Shown here: one piece after another, positions 5,489 to 13,556 of the stretch
Position numbering within the stretch: position 1 is the first letter of the stretch
Layout of the letters: the number at the start of each line of letters is the position of its first letter
Assembly: GCA_022508745.1 (NCBI GenBank)
Contig: JAFLUP010000021.1
Coordinates: 1 to 34,336, forward strand
DNA length: 34,336 nt
From: Oscillospiraceae bacterium
GTDB lineage: Bacteria > Bacillota > Clostridia > Oscillospirales > CAG-382
Reading direction: 5' to 3'
The notes under the pieces: model-generated
The model's input: the letters and a program-made list of their open reading frames with translations, nothing else
The model's database searches: none
Told to the model about the DNA's origin: nothing
Made by a program: the position numbers and the translations under genes

Positions 5489-8083
5489 TTACTTGCCGTA
5501 GTAAGCGTCCAGATACATCTGCTTGATCTCGCTCATGAGCGGGTAGCGCGGGTTCGCGCCGGTGCACTGGTCGTCAAACGCCTGCTCCACCATCTCGTCC
5601 AGACGGGCGAGGAAGTCCTGTTCGTCGATACCGTATTCTTGAATGGACTTCTTGATGCCGACTTTGGCTTTGAGCTCTTCCAGCTTGGCGATCAGCTTTT
5701 CCAGCTTCTCTTCGTCATTCTTGCCGGAAAGCCCCAGCGCTTCCGCCACTTCCGCGTAACGGCGGAGGGTGTGCGGGTGGTCATACTGCGGGAAGGTGCC
5801 CATCTTCGTGGGGACTTCCGCAGCGTTGAACCGCAGGACATAAGGCAGCATCAGTGCATTGGCGACGCCGTGGGGCAGGTGATGGAAGGAGCCCAGCTTG
5901 TGCGCCATGGAGTGGCAGACGCCCAGGAAGGCGTTGGCGAACGCCATACCTGCCATGGTGGCGGCGTTGGCCATCTTCTCGCGGGCGAGCGGGTCGTTGG
6001 GACCGTTGTCGTACGCCTTGGGCAGATACTCGAAGATCATCTGCAAAGCGCGGAGCGCGAGACCGTCCGTGTAGTCGGTCGCCATGATGGAGGCGTATGC
6101 TTCCAGCGCGTGGGAGACCGCGTCGATACCGGAAGCGGCGGTCAGACCCTTCGGCGCGTTCATCATCATGTCCGCGTCCACGATGGCCATGTCAGGCATC
6201 AGCTCGTAATCCGCCAGCGGATACTTGGTAGAACCGTCGGTGATGACGGCGAAGGGGGTCACCTCAGAGCCGGTACCGGCGGAGGTGGGGATAGCGATGA
6301 AGTATGCCTTTTCGCCCATCTTCGGGAAGGTGTAGACGCGCTTGCGGATATCCATGAAGCGCATGGCCATGTCCTGGAAGTCCGCTTCCGGATGCTCGTA
6401 AAGCACCCACATGATCTTCGCCGCGTCCATGGCGGAGCCGCCGCCGATGGCGATGATGACGTCCGGCTCGAAGGCGAGCATCTGCTTGACACCCTCCTGT
6501 GCGCATTGCAGCGTGGGATCCGGCTCCACGTTGTAGAACGTGGTGTGGGTGATGTGCATTTCGTCCAGCTTTGCGGTGATGGGCTTGGTATAGCCGTTCT
6601 TATAAAGGAAGGTATCCGTGACGATGAACGCCTTCTTTTTGTGCAGGACCGTGCCGACTTCGTCCAGCGCCACCGGCAGACAGCCCTTCTTGATATATAC
6701 CTTTTCGGGAGCGCGGAACCAGAGCATATTTTCTCTCCTCTCGGCGACGGTCTTGATGTTCAGCAGGTGCTTGACCCCAACGTTTTCGGAGACGGAGTTG
6801 CCGCCCCACGAGCCGCAGCCCAACGTCAGCGACGGAGCCAGCTTGAAGTTGTAAATGTCGCCGATGCCGCCCTGGGAGGAGGGAGTGTTGACCACGATAC
6901 GGCAGGTCTTCATGCGGTGCGCGAAGGCTTCCAGCTTTTCCTTCTGGGTCAGTGTGTCCAGATAGACGGAAGCGGTGTGACCGTAGCCGCCGTCCTGGAT
7001 GAGGCGATCCGCCTTCTTCATGGCGTCCTCAAAGTCCTTGGCGCGGTACATGGCAAGAACAGGGGAGAGTTTCTCGTGCGCGAAGGCTTCGGAGGGCTCC
7101 ACGCTGGTGACTTCACCGATGAGCAGCTTGGTGCCTGCCGGCACTTCGATGCCCGCCATCTTGGCGATGGTCTCCGCCGTTTGACCGACGATGCCTGCGT
7201 TCAGCTTGCCGCCGGGCAGGATGGTCTCCCGCACAGCATTCAGGTTCTTCTTGGGAATGATATAACCGCCGCGTGCGACAAATTCCGCACGGACCGCTTC
7301 ATATACGCTGTCCAGCACGATCACGGATTGCTCGGAAGCGCAGATCATGCCGTTATCGAAGGTTTTGGAATGGATGATGGAGTTGACGGCCAGCACGATG
7401 TTTGCGCTGTCGTCGATGACCGCGGGAACGTTGCCCGCGCCCACGCCCACTGCCGGCTTGCCGCTGGAGTAAGCGGATTTGACCATACCGGGGCCGCCGG
7501 TAGCGAGGATCAGATCGGATTCCTTCATGACCATGGTGGTCAGCTCCAGACTGGGTTCGTCGATCCACGCGATGAGCCCTTCGGGCGCGCCCGCCTTGAC
7601 CGCCGCATCCAGAACGATCTTTGCCGCGGCGATGGTGGAAGCCTTCGCGCGGGGATGGGGGCTGATGATGATGCCGTTACGGGTCTTCAGCGCCAGCAGG
7701 CACTTGAAGATGGCCGTGGAAGTGGGGTTGGTGGTGGGGATGACTGCGCTGAGGATGCCCACCGGCTCCGCGATGACCTTGGTCCCGAAGGCCGCGTCCT
7801 CTTCAATCACGCCGCAGGTCTTGACAGACTTGTAGGCATTGTAGATATACTCGGACGCGTAGTTGTTCTTGATGACCTTGTCTTCTACACAGCCCATGCC
7901 CGTCTCCTCAACCGCCATCTTGGCGAGGGGCAGCCTGGCTTTGTTTGCGGCAAGAGCGGCAGCCTTGAAGATGGCGTCCACCTGCTCCTGTTCGAAGGTG
8001 CCGTACGTTTGCTGGGCATTGCGAACCCTCGCAAGGGCTTCGCACAGCGTTTCCGGCGAGTTCACAATTCGATCCGTTTTCAT
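5489..8083 (-). CDS. adhE: bifunctional acetaldehyde-CoA/alcohol dehydrogenase
   Basis: An 864-residue fermentative enzyme that reduces acetyl-CoA to acetaldehyde and then to ethanol, regenerating NAD+. The N-terminal aldehyde dehydrogenase half carries the catalytic Cys248 in NGMICASEQ and a cofactor-loop GGPGM near 196. The C-terminal half is an iron alcohol dehydrogenase with GGGSAMDAAK and the metal-ligand regions DAVSHALEAY, MAHKLGSF and HHLPHGVANA. The length matches AdhE. The ORF track starts at a GTG 11 codons upstream; ATG 8083 is preferred because GGAGA lies seven bases before it. It is monocistronic, with its own promoter and terminator. AdhE proteins usually polymerise into spirosomes. 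The long plus-strand ORF opposite it is a codon-bias shadow. Confidence 0.97.
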   Translation of the reverse strand: MKTDRIVNSPETLCEALARVRNAQQTYGTFEQEQVDAIFKAAALAANKARLPLAKMAVEETGMGCVEDKVIKNNYASEYIYNAYKSVKTCGVIEEDAAFGTKVIAEPVGILSAVIPTTNPTSTAIFKCLLALKTRNGIIISPHPRAKASTIAAAKIVLDAAVKAGAPEGLIAWIDEPSLELTTMVMKESDLILATGGPGMVKSAYSSGKPAVGVGAGNVPAVIDDSANIVLAVNSIIHSKTFDNGMICASEQSVIVLDSVYEAVRAEFVARGGYIIPKKNLNAVRETILPGGKLNAGIVGQTAETIAKMAGIEVPAGTKLLIGEVTSVEPSEAFAHEKLSPVLAMYRAKDFEDAMKKADRLIQDGGYGHTASVYLDTLTQKEKLEAFAHRMKTCRIVVNTPSSQGGIGDIYNFKLAPSLTLGCGSWGGNSVSENVGVKHLLNIKTVAERRENMLWFRAPEKVYIKKGCLPVALDEVGTVLHKKKAFIVTDTFLYKNGYTKPITAKLDEMHITHTTFYNVEPDPTLQCAQEGVKQMLAFEPDVIIAIGGGSAMDAAKIMWVLYEHPEADFQDMAMRFMDIRKRVYTFPKMGEKAYFIAIPTSAGTGSEVTPFAVITDGSTKYPLADYELMPDMAIVDADMMMNAPKGLTAASGIDAVSHALEAYASIMATDYTDGLALRALQMIFEYLPKAYDNGPNDPLAREKMANAATMAGMAFANAFLGVCHSMAHKLGSFHHLPHGVANALMLPYVLRFNAAEVPTKMGTFPQYDHPHTLRRYAEVAEALGLSGKNDEEKLEKLIAKLEELKAKVGIKKSIQEYGIDEQDFLARLDEMVEQAFDDQCTGANPRYPLMSEIKQMYLDAYYGK

Positions 8084-8149
8084 GTGTTTGTCTCCATTTA
8101 GTTTTTTGGTTGACACAAAATACGACAGGATATTCCTGATTACAATACT

Positions 8150-8178
8150 ATTATATCGTATGCGAAAAAAAAATACAA
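8150..8178 (-). promoter_or_regulatory. probable adhE promoter
   Basis: A perfect TATAAT (8150-8155) lies 17 bases from a weak TTGTAT (8173-8178). CAGGA-tat-TCCTG (8126-8138), a 5-bp dyad, falls near the start site and could be a regulator site. No clear Rex operator is visible, although AdhE is often Rex-controlled. Confidence 0.55.
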
Positions 8179-8205
8179 TGGTAAAAAGCGAAAGTTTTTA
8201 CCATT
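8163..8205 (-). terminator. terminator after lnt, abutting the adhE promoter
   Basis: AATGGTAAAAA (8177-8187) and TTTTTACCATT (8195-8205) form a perfect 11-bp stem with a 7-base loop, followed on the minus strand by a nine-T run. The T run coincides with the adhE promoter spacer, so termination and initiation signals are packed together. Confidence 0.75.
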
Positions 8206-8224
8206 TGTAAAGGAAGGTTTTGTG

Positions 8225-8256
8225 AATTGCGTGCAAAATTGCGTGCAAAATTGCGT
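8225..8256. repeat. 12-bp tandem repeat between lnt and its terminator
   Basis: AATTGCGTGCAA occurs twice head to tail (8225-8236, 8237-8248), followed by a partial copy AATTGCGT. Each unit contains the near-palindrome TTGC-gt-GCAA. It lies in the lnt 3' untranslated region. Function unknown; it may be replication slippage. Confidence 0.8.
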
Positions 8257-8292
8257 AGGATGTCCTTCCGACTGCCTGCGGAAAATGCAATT

Positions 8293-9873
8293 TTATTTCG
8301 GTGAACTTGCAGATCTGTGCCGCCGGAAAAACCCGTAAGGGAGCAGGCAGAACAGATAAACGGCGGACAGGATCGGGAACAGACTCCCCGTGCAGCCGTA
8401 CAGGGTGGCGCGGCCGCCGAGGGAGAGGTCGCCGTACAGGACGTCCTGCTCCAGCGGTTCCGTCTGCCGCAGGATGCGCCCCTTGCCGTCCAGCAGCGCA
8501 GAGATCCCGGTGTTGGCGGCGCGCAGGACGGGTTTTCCGCTTTCTGCGGCGCGCAGCTTGGCGTAGCGAAGATGCTGCTTGACGCCGGCGCTGTCCCGGA
8601 ACCAAGCGTCGTTGGTGGCGATGACGGAAAAGGAGGTGCACGCTCCCGCCCGTTCCCCGCTGCCGAACACGGAATCGAAGCAGATATAACAGCCCACGCC
8701 ATAGGGTCCGACCTGCAGGACCGCATCCGTAGGGGAGACAGTCAGCTCCTCCCCGAGGTTCAGCTCGGCAAGGGGCGGAAACAGGGTGGCAAACAACCCT
8801 TTCAAAGGCAGCACTTCCCCGAAGGGGACCGGGTGCCGCTTGTCGTAAAAGGCGGAAAGCTCCCCGTCCGGCGAAATCGCCACGAGGCTGTTGTGCAGGC
8901 TCTCTCCGTCCTCTCCCCGCCGAAGGACCCCCAGCAGGATGGTGCAGTCGTATTCAGACGCGATGGAGGCGAAGGTCTCGTGCAGCACACCGCCCTCCGT
9001 GAAGTCCACAGCGACCGCGCTTTCCGGCAGCAGGATCAGCTTTGCGCCCCGCTGCGCCGCTTGCTCGGTCAGGTCCCGGTAGGCTTCAAAATCCTTGATC
9101 AGATAGTCGTCCTCCCACTTTTCGTCGGTGGAGATATTCGCTTGGATCGCCGCGACGGAGAGGGTTTCCGTCTCTTTCAACGGGAGGAAAAGCAGCACGC
9201 TCCCCGCGAGCAGGGCAACCGCGAACAGACCGCTGCCGGTGGCGAGCAGGGAACGCCGTCCGCAGCGGAGCGCCTCCGCGATCAGGGAGCAAACCGCCAC
9301 CGTCAGAAAGGCGATCCAGTCCGCTCCGAATAGGGAAACCGTTTGCAGCAGCGGCAGACAGCCGGTTTGCGACAGTGCCACCGTTCCCCAGGGGAGCGCT
9401 AACGAACCGAAGGCAAGCAGCTTTTCCGAAAGCACCCACAGGGACGCCAGCCCGAACGCCCGGAGAAAGGGGGATACGCCCGCCTCCCCTTTGGGGAAAA
9501 AGCGGGAAACCTGCAAAACGGCAGCTTGCACCGACCCCTGCAGGGCAGGGATCCCGAGACAGCAGAGCAGGACGATCCCAAAGGCGGTCGCGTTGGAAAA
9601 GCCGAAGGAGGAAAGGGGATACAGTGCCGTAAACCAGAGGTAAAGGGGGAACAGAAACCCCAACAGGAAGCAAAAAAAGCTGCGGAAGGTCTTGCCGCGA
9701 AGGGGTTCATGGGAGAGCAGCAACAAAAAAGCGGTCAGGGAGGCATAGGTCAGCGGGAACAGCCCTTCCACGAAAAACGGCAGGGAAAAAACCGCGCCTG
9801 AAAGCACGCATAACAGCAGGCTTCCGCGCGCGGTCCCGTATATCTTTTGCAGGTTATCCTTTAGCGTTGACAC
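8293..9873 (-). CDS. lnt: apolipoprotein N-acyltransferase
   Basis: A 526-residue membrane enzyme that adds the third acyl chain to the N-terminal cysteine of lipoproteins. About eight hydrophobic segments fill residues 15-230, then a nitrilase-like domain. The catalytic triad can be placed: Glu284 in LLLPESA, Lys345 in YDKRHPVPFGE, and Cys398 in CYICFDSVF. The ORF track begins at TTG 9921; GTG 9873 is preferred since GGGAG lies about 10 bases upstream and the extra residues are arginine/proline-rich. With this start it overlaps the upstream TIM-barrel gene by 20 bases, indicating coupling. Lnt was first defined in proteobacteria and is less expected in Firmicutes, where Lit or Lns systems are known, but nitrilase-type homologues do occur in Clostridia. 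Two lipoprotein genes lie in this window. Confidence 0.87.
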   Translation of the reverse strand: MSTLKDNLQKIYGTARGSLLLCVLSGAVFSLPFFVEGLFPLTYASLTAFLLLLSHEPLRGKTFRSFFCFLLGFLFPLYLWFTALYPLSSFGFSNATAFGIVLLCCLGIPALQGSVQAAVLQVSRFFPKGEAGVSPFLRAFGLASLWVLSEKLLAFGSLALPWGTVALSQTGCLPLLQTVSLFGADWIAFLTVAVCSLIAEALRCGRRSLLATGSGLFAVALLAGSVLLFLPLKETETLSVAAIQANISTDEKWEDDYLIKDFEAYRDLTEQAAQRGAKLILLPESAVAVDFTEGGVLHETFASIASEYDCTILLGVLRRGEDGESLHNSLVAISPDGELSAFYDKRHPVPFGEVLPLKGLFATLFPPLAELNLGEELTVSPTDAVLQVGPYGVGCYICFDSVFGSGERAGACTSFSVIATNDAWFRDSAGVKQHLRYAKLRAAESGKPVLRAANTGISALLDGKGRILRQTEPLEQDVLYGDLSLGGRATLYGCTGSLFPILSAVYLFCLLPYGFFRRHRSASSPK

Positions 9874-10726
9874 GGCAAACCATCTCCCGGGTGGCTTCGT
9901 AAGCGGTTTGGAACGCTTCAAAGGGGGAGGAAAACGCGTATTTATGGCGGATATCGTCCAGTTTGGAGAGGGAGGACAGCCCGGTAAACATCATCAGATG
10001 CGGCTCCATGGTGAGGATGACCTCCTCACCCGCCCGGTCGGCGGCGACAGCGGCAAGCGTCTCCTCCAGCAGGGCGACGCCCTTGCCCGGCGGCACGATG
10101 GTGCCGTCCTCGTCCGCGTCCTTGATATGGAAATACCGGATATAGTCCTTCAGAAGCGGGTACGCCGGCTTCGGGTCCAGCCCGCAGAAGGCGAAGTTGC
10201 CCGGATCCAGCACCGCTTGCAGCCGTCCGCCGAAATGCCGCATCAACTTTGCTTCGCTTTCCGGCGACGCGCCGTAGATGTCCTTTTCGTTTTCGTGGCA
10301 GAGTATGAAGCCGCGCTTTTCGGACAGCTCCAGAAGCTCCTCCGTCAGCGCAAAGACGCGCTGCTCGAAGGCCTCCGGGGAAAGCGCGCCGGGGTAAAAG
10401 CTGAACATACGGATCCACTTACATTCCAACCGTTCGCCCAGCTCCATCACCCGGAGAAACAGCTTGCGGTGGGCGTCCCAATCGCCGTCGGCGTCGATTT
10501 TTCCGATGGGGGAGCCCAGCGCGGAAAGTCCGATACGGGCGTTTGACAGTTTCTTGCGAACCGTCTCCGCTTCTTCGTCCGTCAGCAGGGTAAAGCTCTT
10601 CCCGTCCACGCCCCGCAGTTCCAGCAGCGGGATGCCCAGCTTTTGCAGCGCTTCCAACTGCCCGTCAAATTCCGGCGTGATCTCGTCCGCAAATGCGGAG
10701 AACCGAAAAGTTGCTTTTTGCTCCAT
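9854..10726 (-). CDS. sugar phosphate isomerase/epimerase-like TIM-barrel protein
   Basis: A 290-residue member of the xylose-isomerase-like TIM-barrel superfamily (AP endonuclease 2 / sugar isomerase fold). Strand-end motifs that usually bind a divalent metal are visible: LCHENEKD, LDPGNFAF, YFHIKDAD and TMEPH, consistent with the Glu-Asp-His-Glu metal set. The N-terminus FSAFADEITPEFDGQLEAL is characteristic of the epimerase-like branch. The ORF track starts at 10885 inside the preceding gene; ATG 10726 is right because GGAGGG lies eight bases upstream. It is 13 bases after the MORN protein gene and overlaps lnt, so the three are probably one operon. The substrate cannot be told from sequence; its neighbours give no sugar pathway. 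Confidence 0.85.
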   Translation of the reverse strand: MEQKATFRFSAFADEITPEFDGQLEALQKLGIPLLELRGVDGKSFTLLTDEEAETVRKKLSNARIGLSALGSPIGKIDADGDWDAHRKLFLRVMELGERLECKWIRMFSFYPGALSPEAFEQRVFALTEELLELSEKRGFILCHENEKDIYGASPESEAKLMRHFGGRLQAVLDPGNFAFCGLDPKPAYPLLKDYIRYFHIKDADEDGTIVPPGKGVALLEETLAAVAADRAGEEVILTMEPHLMMFTGLSSLSKLDDIRHKYAFSSPFEAFQTAYEATREMVCRVNAKG

Positions 10727-10739
10727 CGTGATCGCCCTC

Positions 10740-11579
10740 CTATCCGTTGTAATTCGGGATGATGACCCCTTCCTTGAAATATCCGGTGTAGTTCTTGTAG
10801 CCGGAGTCAAGGATGGTGGTGTAGTACGCCACCGAGCCGTGGACGTATTCGCCGTCGGGCCCGATGATGAAATTGCCGTTCTCATCCACCCTGCGGGTGT
10901 CCATCAGGTTGTTGCGGAAGGTACCGTCATAGGTGGAGCCGTCCGCCCATGTGTAAAATCCTTTGCCGTTGCGCATATCCTGCGAGAAATTGCCCTCGTA
11001 GACGTCACCGTTGGCGAAGGTCATTTTGCCGGTTCCGCTCTTGACGTCGTCGGCAAAGTAGCCCTCGTAACGGGCGCCGGAGCTCCAGGTAAACACGCCG
11101 TAGCCGCTCATGACATCCTTTTCGTAGTTCCCTTCGTAGGAATCGCCGTTGATGAATTTGAACACGCCGTGCCCGTTCTTTTTGGATTCCAGCATGCCGC
11201 CTTCATAGACGTCACCGTTGGCATAGATCATCTTGCCGGTTCCGCTCATCTCGTCGTCGACGAAGCCGCCTTCGTAGACGTCTCCGTTGGCGTAGGTCAT
11301 TTTGCCGATTCCGTGGCGGTAGATGTTGCGGATATCGCCTTCATAGAGATCCCCGTTGTCATAGGTGATGGTACGGTTGGCGTAATCCAACTGTGCGGAA
11401 CTGCCGTCCGGATAATGGATGGTACCTACGGTGGGCTGTCCGTTTTCGGACTTCCCGGCATATTTCGCGCCGCCGCTGGAGAAATAACGGTATCCTGCCA
11501 TCAGAACAATGATGATGGTGATGATAACCAGAATGATCGCCAGCGCCACGGCGACATGCAGCGGTTTTCTCCTTCTCAT
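10740..11579 (-). CDS. membrane-anchored MORN-repeat protein
   Basis: A 279-residue protein with a short basic N-terminus (MRRRK), one membrane helix (about 8-29) and an outside or lumenal domain made of seven back-to-back MORN repeats. The repeats run from about residue 72 to 232, each exactly 23 residues with the pattern Y-NGD-YEG...GxGxF/M. A degenerate copy precedes them, and a non-repeat tail of about 47 residues follows. MORN repeats form extended beta-sheet solenoids used in protein or lipid contacts; in bacteria their roles are mostly undefined. AAAGGAG lies about 12 bases before the ATG. It is first in the MORN-TIM barrel-lnt operon. Function unknown; a scaffold at the cell envelope is a plausible inference. 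Confidence 0.88.
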   Translation of the reverse strand: MRRRKPLHVAVALAIILVIITIIIVLMAGYRYFSSGGAKYAGKSENGQPTVGTIHYPDGSSAQLDYANRTITYDNGDLYEGDIRNIYRHGIGKMTYANGDVYEGGFVDDEMSGTGKMIYANGDVYEGGMLESKKNGHGVFKFINGDSYEGNYEKDVMSGYGVFTWSSGARYEGYFADDVKSGTGKMTFANGDVYEGNFSQDMRNGKGFYTWADGSTYDGTFRNNLMDTRRVDENGNFIIGPDGEYVHGSVAYYTTILDSGYKNYTGYFKEGVIIPNYNG

Positions 11580-11603
11580 GCGGGAGGATCTCCTTTCTTG
11601 TCC

Positions 11604-11737
11604 CGTTGCAACTCACTCCGTTCATTGCAACGATTTGCAGTTCCGTTCGCTCGCGCCGGCGCGCCAAAGTGCTACGCACTTTGACACTTGCGGAACTGTA
11701 AGGTATTTGCGGGTCGGCGCATGTCCGCCCCGCAAAT
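11604..11737. repeat. cluster of four perfect inverted repeats upstream of the MORN gene
   Basis: Within 134 bases there are four perfect inverted repeats. They are CGTTGCAA/TTGCAACG (11604-11632), CAGTTCCG/CGGAACTG (11638-11698), CAAAGTGC-tac-GCACTTTG (11665-11683) nested inside the second, and ATTTGCGGG/CCCGCAAAT (11705-11737). They fill most of the intergenic space between the 11826 gene and the MORN gene and would be part of the MORN leader on the minus strand. None has a T run. It could be a structured RNA leader or a dispersed palindromic (REP/MITE-like) element. Confidence 0.7.
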
Positions 11738-11825
11738 GAATTTTATTGTAACTTACGTTTGTTCTGATTTTTATGGGTGCGTGGCAAGATATGCGTTCTA
11801 TAGGTGCATCGGAAACAACGCTCGG

Positions 11826-12257
11826 TTATGAGCCGTTGCTGAAATTCTGCAGGAATTCGGAAATTTTCGGATAAAAGACCGTGAACAGCACACCCACCAG
11901 AACCAGCAGACCGAGGATTAAAAGCAGGGTGAAGATGGTGGTGCCTTCGTTGCGGTATTTGGCTTTTGCCATCTTTGCCTTTTCCGGCGCAAGGTAGTAA
12001 AGCTCCTCTCCGTCGGGTCCGTCGGTACGCAGGACGGTTTCGTAAAGCGCGCCTCCCTCCCGCAGCGCAAGGCGGAGCGGGGGAGTCAGGCGGCAATGGA
12101 TCGCCGAAAGCGCCACCGCCGTTTCCGGGGAAGTGGCGTCGATCTCCGCCAGCTTGCGGACCAATTCGCCCACAAACTTGCGGCTGTACCAGAGGCATCC
12201 GGCGGCGACGCCGATCCCTCCCAACAGCATCCAGACGATCCAGATGATATCTTCCAT
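11826..12257 (-). CDS. small membrane protein of unknown function
   Basis: A 143-residue protein not recognised as a named family. It has an N-terminal hydrophobic helix (about 4-24), a cytoplasmic-type middle region with charged residues (25-100), and a second strong helix (about 106-128) near the C-terminus. The start ATG 12257 lies one base after the serS stop codon (TGA-T-ATG), with ACGGAG inside serS as the likely ribosome site, so it is translated as the last member of a parA-parB-serS transcript. The middle segment DGPDGEELYYLAPEKAKMAKAKYR has no motif I can name. Expression linkage is clear; role unknown. Confidence 0.75.
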   Translation of the reverse strand: MEDIIWIVWMLLGGIGVAAGCLWYSRKFVGELVRKLAEIDATSPETAVALSAIHCRLTPPLRLALREGGALYETVLRTDGPDGEELYYLAPEKAKMAKAKYRNEGTTIFTLLLILGLLVLVGVLFTVFYPKISEFLQNFSNGS

Positions 12258-12258
12258 A

Positions 12259-13536
12259 TCAGCGAAGCTCCGTTTTGCCGCCCATATACGGACGGAGGAC
12301 TTCCGGAATCCGCACGCTGCCGTCCAGCTGCAGGTTGTTCTCTAAAAACGCAATGAGCATACGCGGCGGCGCCACTACGGTGTTGTTGAGGGTATGGGGC
12401 AGATACTTGCCGTCCGAGCCGTTCACGCGGATCTTCAGCCGGCGCGCCTGCGCGTCGCCGAGGTTGGAGCAGCTGCCCACCTCGAAATACTTCTTCTGGC
12501 GGGGAGACCACGCCTCCACATCCACGGAACGGACCTTCAGATCCGCAAGATCCCCGGAGCAGCACTCCAGCGTGCGGACAGGAATGTCCAGCGAACGGAA
12601 CAGATCCACGGTGTTCTGCCACAGCTTATCGAACCATACGGGGGATTCCTCCGGGCGGCAGACCACGATCATCTCCTGCTTTTCGAACTGGTGGATCCGG
12701 TAAACGCCACGCTCCTCGATGCCGTGGGCGCCCTTTTCCTTGCGAAAACAGGGGGAATAGCTGGTCAGGGTGATGGGCAGTTGCCCTTCGTCCACGATCT
12801 GGTCGATGAACCGACCGATCATGGAATGTTCGGAGGTGCCGATCAGGTAGAGATCCTCCCCTTCGATCTTGTACATCATCGCATCCATCTCCGCAAAGCT
12901 CATCACGCCGCTTGCCACGGCGGAGCGGATCATGAAGGGAGGCACGCAATAGGTGAAGCCGCGGTCGATCATGAAATCCCGCGCGTAGGACAGAATGGCG
13001 GAATGTAACCGCGCAATGTCCCCCATCAGGTAGTAGAACCCGTTTCCTGCGACCCGACCGGCGGAATCCAGATCAATGCCCTTGAAGCGTTCCATGATCT
13101 CCGTGTGGTAGGGGATGTCAAATGCGGGAACGACCGGTTCGCCGAACCGCTCCAGCTCCACGTTTTCGCTGTCGTCCTTCCCGATGGGAACGCAGGGGTC
13201 GATGAAGTTGGGGATGCGCATCATGGCGGCGAGCAGCTGCTCCTCCACCTGCTTTTCCTCGGCGGAAAGCTCGTCGATCCTGCCGCCCAGAGCGGCGATC
13301 TGCTTCTTGAGTTCCTCCGCTTCCTCCCGCTTGCCCTGTCCCATCAGCATGCCGATGGATTTGGAGCCCTTGTTGCGCTCCGAACGCAGGGCTTCCACCT
13401 CGCCCTTGATGGCGCGGTTGCGGGCGTCCAGAGAGAGCGCCTCGTCCACCAGCGGGAGCTTGTCGTCCTGAAATTTCTTGCGGATATTCTCCCGGACCGC
13501 GTCCGGCTGTTCCCTCAATACTTTGATGTCGATCAT
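12259..13536 (-). CDS. serS: seryl-tRNA synthetase
   Basis: A 425-residue class II aminoacyl-tRNA synthetase charging tRNA-Ser. The N-terminal long coiled coil (about 30-100, rich in Glu/Lys/Arg) is the tRNA-binding arm. Class II motifs follow: motif 2 around FRKEKGAHG...YRIHQFEKQEM, the serine-site TSEHSMIG, and motif 3 in LNNTVVAPPRMLIAF. Length is typical. Two in-frame ATGs are close; the second (13536, MIDIK) is chosen because AAAGGA is nine bases away, against three for ATG 13542. It lies 20 bases after parB and one base before a small membrane protein gene. Linkage of serS to parAB is common in Clostridia. Confidence 0.97.
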   Translation of the reverse strand: MIDIKVLREQPDAVRENIRKKFQDDKLPLVDEALSLDARNRAIKGEVEALRSERNKGSKSIGMLMGQGKREEAEELKKQIAALGGRIDELSAEEKQVEEQLLAAMMRIPNFIDPCVPIGKDDSENVELERFGEPVVPAFDIPYHTEIMERFKGIDLDSAGRVAGNGFYYLMGDIARLHSAILSYARDFMIDRGFTYCVPPFMIRSAVASGVMSFAEMDAMMYKIEGEDLYLIGTSEHSMIGRFIDQIVDEGQLPITLTSYSPCFRKEKGAHGIEERGVYRIHQFEKQEMIVVCRPEESPVWFDKLWQNTVDLFRSLDIPVRTLECCSGDLADLKVRSVDVEAWSPRQKKYFEVGSCSNLGDAQARRLKIRVNGSDGKYLPHTLNNTVVAPPRMLIAFLENNLQLDGSVRIPEVLRPYMGGKTELR

Positions 13537-13556
13537 TGCCATCGTTCCTTTCTATA

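Noticed and set aside
5483-8101. 872-codon plus-strand ORF opposite adhE
   Set aside because: It is the antisense shadow of a strongly codon-biased GC-rich gene. Its product is low-complexity (His/Val/Arg/Gly-rich) with no recognisable domain, while the minus strand encodes a perfect AdhE.
8110-8210. Rex operator at the adhE promoter
   Set aside because: No TTGTTAAnnnnTTAACAA-like sequence is present. The strong inverted repeat there is better explained as the lnt terminator.
10880-11370. CRISPR-like array
   Set aside because: The near-repeats are coding and correspond to the 69-base units of the MORN protein; there are no constant repeats with unique spacers.
10464-11684. 406-codon plus-strand ORF
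   Set aside because: Antisense to the MORN and TIM-barrel genes. Its repetitive look comes from the MORN repeats read backwards.
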